Below are positions 58,504-64,000 of a stretch of DNA of 64,000 nt, piece after piece. Position 1 is the first letter of the stretch. Every line of letters begins with the position of its first letter. The position numbers and the translations under genes are program-made. The stretch comes from Pseudomonadota bacterium (GTDB lineage: Bacteria > Desulfobacterota > Desulfarculia > Desulfarculales > Desulfarculaceae), in the NCBI GenBank assembly GCA_018902755.1, contig JAHIQI010000030.1:1-64000 (forward strand), read 5' to 3'. The notes beneath the pieces are model-generated. The model ran no database searches, was not told where the DNA came from, and was given only the letters and a program-made list of their open reading frames with translations.

Positions 58504-59151
58504 GTGGCTGACTTGCAGGCAATCAAGGAAGCGGTAAGCAAGGGCAAACGCAAGGACATCGTGGGGCTGGTGCAGGCCGCCCTGGACGACGGCGCGGACC
58601 CCAACAGCATAATCAACGACTACATGATCGAGGCCATGAAAGAGGTGGGCGCCCGCTTCGAGGCCAAGAAGATCTTCGTGCCCGAGATGATGATCGCCGC
58701 CCGCACCATGCAGACTGGCCTGGACGTGATCAAGCCCATCCTGGAAGCCCAGGGCTCCCAAAGTGAAACCGTGGGCACCGTGGTCATCGGCACCGTGTTC
58801 GGCGATTTGCACGACATCGGCAAGAACCTGGTTGTGCTGATGCTGGAAAGCTCGGGCTTCGAGGTGTTCAACATCGGCGAGAACGTGCCCCCCGAGAAAT
58901 TCGTGGAAAAGGCCAAGGAGCACAACGCGGACATCGTGGGGCTCTCCAGCCTGCTGACCACCGGCGACCCCCACGTCAAGGCCACCATCGAGGCGGTCAA
59001 GGCCAGCGACCTTGCCGGCAAGGTCAAGGTGGTCTGCGGCGGCGCGGCGGTGACCCGCAAATTCGCGGTGGACCAGTGCGGGGCCGACGGCCACGCCACC
59101 GACGCGGTGGACGCGGTGAAGACCATCAAGCAGTTGATGAACTTGAATTAG
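58504..59151 (+). CDS. Corrinoid (cobalamin-binding) methyl-carrier protein
   Basis: A 215-residue protein. The N-terminal helical cap (about 1-85, IVGLVQAALDDGADPNSIINDYMIEAMKEVGARFEAKKIFVPEMMIAARTM) precedes a B12-binding Rossmann domain with the base-off motif GDLHDIGKNLV (D-x-H-x-x-G, His binding Co), IVGLSSLLTTG and VVCGGAAVT. This is the MtaC/MtmC/MtvC class of methyl carriers. GTG 58504 is chosen for GGAGG five bases upstream; the frame extends further up but into the previous gene. It sits between the methyltransferases and the activator gene. Confidence 0.94.
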   Translation: MADLQAIKEAVSKGKRKDIVGLVQAALDDGADPNSIINDYMIEAMKEVGARFEAKKIFVPEMMIAARTMQTGLDVIKPILEAQGSQSETVGTVVIGTVFGDLHDIGKNLVVLMLESSGFEVFNIGENVPPEKFVEKAKEHNADIVGLSSLLTTGDPHVKATIEAVKASDLAGKVKVVCGGAAVTRKFAVDQCGADGHATDAVDAVKTIKQLMNLN

Positions 59152-59174
59152 ACTCTCCCCTACCTCCCTGCAAA

Positions 59175-59216
59175 GGCGCGCGGGGCCTCCCCCCCTCCTC
59201 CCTCGCCCCGCGCGCC
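59175..59216 (+). promoter_or_regulatory. Strong hairpin between corrinoid-protein and activator genes
   Basis: Perfect 12-base arms GGCGCGCGGGGC (59175-59186) and GCCCCGCGCGCC (59205-59216) with an 18-base pyrimidine-rich loop. No T-run follows. It probably lets the methyltransferases and corrinoid protein be made in larger amounts than the activator. Confidence 0.6.
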
Positions 59217-59237
59217 GACCTTTAAACGGGAGCTTAT

Positions 59238-61082
59238 ATGCCCCGAGCCGGTGACGAGCAAGTAACCTTCCAGCCCATGGGGCGCCGGGCCGATCCGCAG
59301 CCCGGCCAAAGCCTGTTGCAGTTGGCCCAAAGCGCCGGGGTGGGCATCGAGGCCCCCTGCGGAGGCAAGGGCCTGTGCGGCAAGTGCCGGGTGCGCCCCG
59401 AAGGCCGGGCCACTCCCCTCACTCCCGCCGAAAAGGCCCTCCTGGGCCCGGACACCGAACAAGGCCTGCGCCTGGCCTGCCAGACCGCCCTGCCCCAGGG
59501 CGGTGCGGTGTGGGTGCCCCCGGAGAGCCGCAGCCAGCGCCAGGTGATACTGACCAGCGGGGCCAGCGGCGAGCTGGAGTTGGACCAGACGGTGCGGGCC
59601 TATACGGTGAGCGTGCCTCCGCCCAGCCTGGAGCGGCCCGAGGCGGCTCGGGAGCGGCTCTTCAGCGCCCTGTCGGCCGTCGCCGCTGACGGCCTGAGCG
59701 ATTCGCCGGAGCTTCCCTTCAGTCTTTTGCAACGCCTCCCCGGCCTGCTGGCGGGCGGCGGCGAGCTTGGCCTGGCCCTGCGCAAGGGCCGCGAGATCGT
59801 GTCCTTGGGCGCGGCCCAGCAAGGCCCTCCCCTGGGCTTGGCCGTGGACCTGGGCACCACCACGGTGGTGGCCTATCTCTGCGACCTGGACAGCGGCAAG
59901 CTGCTGGCGGTCAGCTCGGAGATGAACCCCCAGGTGCCCTATGGCGACGACGTGATCTCGCGTATGTCCCTGTGCGCCGCCGGTCCCCAGGAGCTGGCCA
60001 AACTCAGCCGGGCGGCGGTGGAGTGCATCAACGCCCTGGCCGTGGACGCCTGCGCCCAGGCCGGGACCGATCCCGAATGCATCCTGGAATGCGTCATGGT
60101 GGGCAACTCTGCCATGCATCACATCTTCCTGGCCCTGGACCCAGCCTCCCTGGCCATAGCGCCCTATGCTCCGGTGGTGCGCGGCCCGGTGGAGATAAAG
60201 GCGCGCCAGGCGGGGCTGGCCCTGGGCCAGGAGGCCTGGCTGCACTGGCTGCCGCTCAAAGCCGGATTCGTGGGCGCGGACATCGTGGCCGCCGCCCTGG
60301 CCGTGGGGGCCGACGAGCTTGACCAGCCGACCCTGCTCCTGGACCTGGGCACCAACGGCGAGATGGTCCTGGCCGCGGGCGGGCGCATGCTGGCCTGCTC
60401 CACCGCGGCGGGCCCGGCCCTGGAGGGCGGGCACATCGCCCAGGGCATGCGCGGCGCGCCGGGCGCGGTGGAACGCGCCGCCTTGCAGGCGGGCGCGGCT
60501 TCGACCGAGCTGCGGGTCATCGGCGGCGAGAAACCGGTGGGCTTTTGCGGCTCGGGCCTGGTGTCACTCATAAGCTGCCTGCTGGAGGCGGGCATACTGC
60601 TGCCCTCCGGCGGCTTCGACCCCGAGCGGGGCCGGGGTTTGGTGCGGCCTGGAGCCAATGGCCGGGAGTTCCTGGCCGCCCCGTCCGGGGCCACCGGCCA
60701 TGGCCGCGACCTGGTGCTCACCAGCCAGGACGTGGCCGAGGTTCAGTTGGCCAAGGCGGCCATCCGGGCCGGGGCCGAGGTGCTCATGGCCGAGATGGGG
60801 GTGAAGCAAATCAGCCAGGTGCTCTTGGCCGGGGCCTTCGGCAACTACCTGGACCCAGGCGAGGCGGCCCGCATCGGCCTGTTCCCGCCGGTGCCCGTGG
60901 AGCGCATCCTGGGGGTGGGCAACGCCGCCGGGGTGGGCGCGGTGATGGCCCTTTTGAGCCAAAAGCAGCGTGTGCGGGCAAAGAAGCTGGCCCAGGCCAT
61001 GGGCTACGTGGAGCTTTCCGGCCACCCCCTGTTCCAGGACCTGTTCGTGGACAGCATGGCCTTTCCCGGCGGGGACGCCTGA
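59238..61082 (+). CDS. Reductive activator of corrinoid proteins (RACo-type, [2Fe-2S] + ASKHA)
   Basis: The 614-residue protein has an N-terminal plant-type [2Fe-2S] motif (APCGGKGLCGKC...LACQ, about residues 40-80), a linker, and an actin-like ATPase core with the phosphate motif GLAVDLGTTTVVAYLCDLDSGKLLA (about 195) and a second LLLDLGTNGEMVLAAGGRM (about 370). ADIVAAALAVG, LLAGAFGNYLDPGEAARIGLFP and the CSTAAGPALEGGHI segment match RACo/DUF4445. It uses ATP to drive reduction of inactive Co(II) corrinoid back to Co(I). It shares one base with the next start (TGATG). Confidence 0.92.
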   Translation: MPRAGDEQVTFQPMGRRADPQPGQSLLQLAQSAGVGIEAPCGGKGLCGKCRVRPEGRATPLTPAEKALLGPDTEQGLRLACQTALPQGGAVWVPPESRSQRQVILTSGASGELELDQTVRAYTVSVPPPSLERPEAARERLFSALSAVAADGLSDSPELPFSLLQRLPGLLAGGGELGLALRKGREIVSLGAAQQGPPLGLAVDLGTTTVVAYLCDLDSGKLLAVSSEMNPQVPYGDDVISRMSLCAAGPQELAKLSRAAVECINALAVDACAQAGTDPECILECVMVGNSAMHHIFLALDPASLAIAPYAPVVRGPVEIKARQAGLALGQEAWLHWLPLKAGFVGADIVAAALAVGADELDQPTLLLDLGTNGEMVLAAGGRMLACSTAAGPALEGGHIAQGMRGAPGAVERAALQAGAASTELRVIGGEKPVGFCGSGLVSLISCLLEAGILLPSGGFDPERGRGLVRPGANGREFLAAPSGATGHGRDLVLTSQDVAEVQLAKAAIRAGAEVLMAEMGVKQISQVLLAGAFGNYLDPGEAARIGLFPPVPVERILGVGNAAGVGAVMALLSQKQRVRAKKLAQAMGYVELSGHPLFQDLFVDSMAFPGGDA

Positions 61083-62116
61083 TGCGCCTGGTCACGGTGG
61101 GCGGCTTTCTGGGCGCGGGCAAGACCTCCCTGTTGCAGGGCCTGGCCCGCTGGTGGGGCGAGCAGGGCCTGCGCCTGCTGGTTTTGGAGAATGAGGCCGG
61201 TCAGGTGGGCCTGGACGACCGCCTGCTGCGCGATCTCGCCCTGGAGGTTCGCCTGTTGCCCGGCGGCTGCGCCTGCTGCGATCTGCAAGGCGTGCTGGTG
61301 GACAAGCTCAAGCAGGCCCTTGATGAGGACCGCTGGGACCTGGTGCTGCTGGAGCCCAGCGGGGTGGCCTCCCTGGCCTCCCTGGGCCAGGTGCTGGAGC
61401 GCTATGTTCCCGAGCTGGGCCAGGGGATCACCGCCACGGTGGTGGACGCCTCCCGCCACGCCACCATGACCAAGGCCCTGCCCAAGCTTCTGGCCGATCA
61501 CCTGGCCGCCTCACGCCAGGTGGTGCTCTCCAAGGCGGACCTCATACCTGCCAAGGAGGTGGAGCGCATCGGCAACCAACTTCGCCTGGACGCGCCCCAG
61601 GCCCAGGTCTGGCCAGCGGACCTGCGGGGAGATGGCGCTTACGAGCTGGCCCAGGAAGTGGCCCCTCGCCTGCTGGAGAGTTGGGCCGCCCCCGGCCGCG
61701 AATCCGCCCCGGCGGGCGACGGCCCTCACCAGGCCCAGTCCTATGCCCTGGATTTGCCCCCAAACGGGCTCACGCCCCAGGCGGCCCAAGATTTGGTGCG
61801 CCGGATCATCGCCGCCTTGCCCGCGCCCGGCCAAGACTGGCTGGGGCATGTCAAGTTTTGGGGAAGCGACGCCTCGGGCGGACATCTTTTGGTCAGCGGC
61901 ACCACCGCCCAGGACGTGACCACGCGGGGCGGCTCCCCCGGCCCCCTGGGCGGGCGGTCCTGGCTGGTGGTCATCAGCCACCTGCCCCTGCCCGCGGACC
62001 TGGACGAGATGGTGCGCCTTCTGCTGGCCCAGGCCGCGCCCGGCGCTTCCTTGGAGCCGGTGCGCTCCACCCCTTCCCTGTTGTCCCTGGACGGCCTGGC
62101 CCAACCTTCGGCCTGA
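61082..62116 (+). CDS. CobW-like (COG0523) GTPase
   Basis: A 344-residue G3E-family GTPase with Walker A VGGFLGAGKTSLLQG, the metal-binding GGCACCDL (CxCC motif) at about residue 60, the G3 region VLLEPSGVAS and the NKxD-type SKADLIP. The C-terminal half (about 215-344) is a diverged CobW_C domain. These proteins load metal (Zn, Co or Ni) or handle corrinoid enzymes. Placed with RACo it may insert zinc into the methyltransferase or cobalt-related cofactor into the carrier; this is inference. Its start overlaps the RACo stop by one base. Confidence 0.88.
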   Translation: MRLVTVGGFLGAGKTSLLQGLARWWGEQGLRLLVLENEAGQVGLDDRLLRDLALEVRLLPGGCACCDLQGVLVDKLKQALDEDRWDLVLLEPSGVASLASLGQVLERYVPELGQGITATVVDASRHATMTKALPKLLADHLAASRQVVLSKADLIPAKEVERIGNQLRLDAPQAQVWPADLRGDGAYELAQEVAPRLLESWAAPGRESAPAGDGPHQAQSYALDLPPNGLTPQAAQDLVRRIIAALPAPGQDWLGHVKFWGSDASGGHLLVSGTTAQDVTTRGGSPGPLGGRSWLVVISHLPLPADLDEMVRLLLAQAAPGASLEPVRSTPSLLSLDGLAQPSA

Positions 62117-62171
62117 AGACCCCGTCCATTTTGAGCGTTTTAACCGTACCCGGCACCAACGGCGGGCCGAA

Positions 62172-62214
62172 CGCCTGAGCATCCCCAAACCCATCGCCGG
62201 TGCTTGCTCAGGCG
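62172..62214 (+). terminator. Hairpin at the end of the methyltransferase operon
   Basis: CGCCTGAGCA (62172-62181) and TGCTCAGGCG (62205-62214) are perfect ten-base arms around a 23-base loop. There is no T-run, so it may be a partial or factor-assisted terminator. Confidence 0.45.
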
Positions 62215-62221
62215 CCCATTG

Positions 62222-62240
62222 ACGAACATTGTCGGTTCGT
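62222..62240. promoter_or_regulatory. Inverted repeat upstream of the AraC gene
   Basis: ACGAAC (62222-62227) and GTTCGT (62235-62240) form a perfect dyad with a seven-base spacer about 90-110 bases before the AraC start. It may be an operator for autoregulation. Confidence 0.4.
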
Positions 62241-62331
62241 TCAGAATAGCCCAGTGATGCTATTTGGTATTTTCACCGGAGGCTTTGCGTATTAACATAT
62301 TGAATTGTTTTGGAAAGACACTGTCCTGGCA

Positions 62332-63318
62332 ATGAGCGAACAGGTTAGGGACATGACCGCCGGCATTTTTACGGCCTCCACTTATAATGTGCCCAAGCAT
62401 GCCAAAAGGGACTACTGGTCCAAAGCGCTCGGCGCCATATGGGGCAACATACAGATAGAGCCCACCAACCTCGATTGTTTTGAAGGCCGTATCCGTAGCG
62501 TAAAGGCTGACCAATTATTTTTTAATGAAATAAGCTACCGGGGGCACAACATTCATCGGACCCCCCGGAACATCGCCAACATGAATAATGACTTTTACGT
62601 GTTGGCGTTCCCCTTCGGCGATCCCTGGCAGATGGACCTGAGTGACGAAACCTTCATCCTGAAGCGGGGCAACGCTTATCTACTGTGCAATTCAGTCCCC
62701 TACAAATCAAAAGACAAAAATGGGTACGACACCTTCAACGTCATAATCCCGGCGCAACTTTTGCGAAACCTTATCCCCACCCTGGAGAAGCGCTACATCT
62801 TGCCCTTGGACCAGGGCAACAAAAAAGCCAACATATTGCAAAGCTTCGTGCGCAGCATGTATGACTGCCTGCCCTTTCGCGGGGAAGACGAAACCCGCTT
62901 CATGGAAGACAACCTGCTGAACCTTCTGGCCTTTGCGCTCAAGGAAAAATCCAAGGGCATCGACGCCGACGACAGCAGCGTCAAGCTGGCTCACCGAGGG
63001 CGCATTCTTGATTACATCTCCCGCAACCTTTCGCAAGAGCTGATGAGCCCTGAAACCATCGCCCGGCAACACGGCATTTCCGTGAGCTACCTGCATCGCG
63101 TGTTCAAGCCCCACGGCCGCACCGTGGTGGAGGTGATCCGGGAAAAGCGCCTGCAAGCCGCCAAACGCCTGCTCACCGATCCCGATCTCGCCGGCCTTTC
63201 GGTAACGGAAATAGCCTATCGCGTGGGATTCAAGCATCCTTCGGATTTCAGCCGGGCCTTTAAAAGCCGTTTCGGCCAATCTCCAAGGGACGCCCGCGAG
63301 GTCCCGGCCCAGGACTGA
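62332..63318 (+). CDS. AraC family transcriptional regulator
   Basis: The 328-residue protein has an N-terminal cupin-like sensing domain (about 1-200, including FNEISYRGHNIHRTPRN, YVLAFPFGDPWQMDLSDETFIL, GNAYLLCNSVPYKSK), as in the AraC-binding-2/FeaR group. Two C-terminal helix-turn-helices follow (MSPETIARQHGISVSYLHRVFKPHGRTVVEVIREKRLQAAKRLL and LSVTEIAYRVGFKHPSDFSRAFKSRFGQSPRDAR). ATG 62332 and TTG 62305 are both possible; neither has a strong ribosome site. It is more AT-rich at its 5' end. It probably senses a small molecule and may control the methyl-transfer operon upstream or the CoA-transferase downstream. Confidence 0.88.
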   Translation: MSEQVRDMTAGIFTASTYNVPKHAKRDYWSKALGAIWGNIQIEPTNLDCFEGRIRSVKADQLFFNEISYRGHNIHRTPRNIANMNNDFYVLAFPFGDPWQMDLSDETFILKRGNAYLLCNSVPYKSKDKNGYDTFNVIIPAQLLRNLIPTLEKRYILPLDQGNKKANILQSFVRSMYDCLPFRGEDETRFMEDNLLNLLAFALKEKSKGIDADDSSVKLAHRGRILDYISRNLSQELMSPETIARQHGISVSYLHRVFKPHGRTVVEVIREKRLQAAKRLLTDPDLAGLSVTEIAYRVGFKHPSDFSRAFKSRFGQSPRDAREVPAQD

Positions 63319-63639
63319 GCCGCACCCCATCGCCTTTTCCCCCGCTAGCGCCCCACAGTCCATCCCCAGTTAAAAGATTGGTCATCCCCAGTCAAGCAAC
63401 GCCCCGGCGCGTGATGTTATCTCATTACAACGCTTGAGTACTGGATCGCGCGGCGCAACCCTGCACCTCTCGGCCTCGCGCACGAACCGCCGCTCAACGC
63501 TCTTAGCGCGGTCCAGGCTTTCCTTAAAAAGATCGATGGTGACGGTAACCGCACCTGCGCGCCCCGTGGGCGCCTGCGGGGACCCAAAGCGGGCCGTGCG
63601 CCGAACACGTTGAGCTTAACCACACGTTTTGAGGTGACA
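63319..63639. other. Gap between AraC and CoA-transferase genes
   Basis: Apart from the direct repeat at 63361-63392 I see no defined element. A minus-strand frame at 63417-63623 has no ribosome site or recognisable protein and is rejected. A weak -10-like TTATCT near 63417 could serve the CoA-transferase gene. Confidence 0.4.
63361..63392 (+). promoter_or_regulatory. Direct repeat, candidate AraC binding half-sites
   Basis: CATCCCCAGT occurs at 63361-63370 and again at 63383-63392, 22 bases apart start to start, that is two DNA turns. Tandem half-sites with about 21-base period are typical of AraC-type operators. They lie just after the AraC gene and about 250 bases before the CoA-transferase start. 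Confidence 0.5.
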
Positions 63640-64000
63640 ATGGCCGAAGCAACCTGGCGCGATTATGTTAAAAACAAACCCAAGAAGCCCAAGCCCCTGA
63701 GCGGGCTGAGGGTGCTGGAAGTTTGCACCATCGTCTTTGGGCCTTCCGGGCCCAGTTGGCTGGCAGAGATGGGGGCCGAGGCCATCAAGGTGGAGATACC
63801 TCCCCTGGGCGACCTGGAGCGCGACCTGAGCTGCTCCGGCTTCCGCTTCAAGGAACAGAGCCCTCTGTTCCTTCATGACAACGTGAACAAATATTACCTT
63901 GGCCTGGACCTGCACAAACCAGAAGGCCAGGAGATATTTTGCCAGCTCGCCGCCAAGGCGGACATCATCGAGAACAACCTGCGCCCCGGGGTGATGGAGC
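63640..64000 (+). CDS. Class III CoA-transferase (CaiB/BaiF family), 3'-truncated by window edge
   Basis: The 120 visible residues start MAEATWRDYVKNKPKK and continue with the family's LSGLRVLEVCTIVFGPSGPSWLAEMGAEAIKVEIPPLGD. The ...LFLHDNVNKYYLGLDLHKPEGQEIFCQLAAKADIIENNLRPGVME run matches the conserved N-R-N-K-x-x-L-D-L and D-V-x-x-x-N-x-R-P-G regions. These enzymes move CoA between carboxylic acids (carnitine, bile acids, oxalate, aromatic acids). GAGGTGAC precedes the ATG. The catalytic Asp lies beyond the window. Its link to the methyl-transfer locus is only positional. Confidence 0.88.
   Translation, partial: MAEATWRDYVKNKPKKPKPLSGLRVLEVCTIVFGPSGPSWLAEMGAEAIKVEIPPLGDLERDLSCSGFRFKEQSPLFLHDNVNKYYLGLDLHKPEGQEIFCQLAAKADIIENNLRPGVME

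Noticed and set aside
63417..63623. A 68-codon minus-strand frame between AraC and the CoA-transferase
   Set aside because: No ribosome site, Arg/Pro-rich composition and no motif; it also covers the probable promoter region.

Overview
The window is GC-rich, densely packed bacterial chromosome. It carries a ferredoxin-dependent 2-oxoacid oxidoreductase, a Tat-exported molybdoenzyme with periplasmic rhodaneses and a c-type cytochrome, a sigma-54 activator, class III nucleotide cyclases, an Mrp/Mbh-type antiporter operon and a corrinoid methyl-transfer locus. This mix fits an anaerobic, sulfur-metabolising member of the Desulfobacterota (former Deltaproteobacteria), possibly Desulfarculus-like. 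The assignment is inference from gene content; no rRNA or tRNA gene was found to test it.

Layout. 1-900: Sel1-repeat gene, visibly more AT-rich than its surroundings. 1.1-3.7 kb: Asp-rich repeat lipoprotein, AI-2E-type permease, BAX-inhibitor-1 protein. 3.8-6.8 kb: porGDAB behind a good sigma-70 promoter and ahead of a strong terminator. 6.9-7.8 kb: structured non-coding stretch and an AT-rich orphan gene. 7.8-15.6 kb: one minus-strand run of gnd-zwf-pgl, a SRAP protein, DUF362, an aldehyde dehydrogenase and a radical SAM protein; tkt lies upstream behind its own terminator. 18-22.3 kb: a MerR-led redox operon (membrane/iron-sulfur-flavoprotein/SCP2 fusion, YtfJ-like protein, Tat-exported flavodoxin-ferredoxin). 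22.4-25.3 kb: periplasmic binding protein coupled to a Cache-HAMP-cyclase receptor. 25.3-27.4 kb: exported MsrA, zinc ribbon, CobO, cyclic-nucleotide-binding protein. 27.4-35.2 kb: an eleven-gene Mrp/Mbh-like antiporter operon with three MrpD-type subunits. 35.6-37.6 kb: two tandem cytidylate-kinase-like genes and a TorD chaperone. 37.6-44.1 kb: cytochrome c, molybdopterin oxidoreductase, FeS protein, cytochrome b, triple rhodanese and rhodanese-thioredoxin, behind a consensus sigma-54 promoter. 44.5-49.5 kb: a second cyclase and a membrane-bound PAS sigma-54 activator.

49.6-62.1 kb is the most interesting region. A minus-strand operon (binding protein, two permeases, two ATPases, a 62-aa membrane protein, DUF1638, a TauE/SafE permease) faces a plus-strand operon (UroD-fold methyltransferase, methyl-THF:corrinoid methyltransferase, corrinoid protein, RACo-type activator, CobW-like GTPase). 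An AraC regulator and the start of a class III CoA-transferase follow. Together these look like import and demethylation of a methylated compound, moving the methyl group through a corrinoid protein to tetrahydrofolate. The substrate cannot be read from the sequence.

Most coding calls rest on recognisable motifs. Regulatory sites were found by eye and are offered as candidates.
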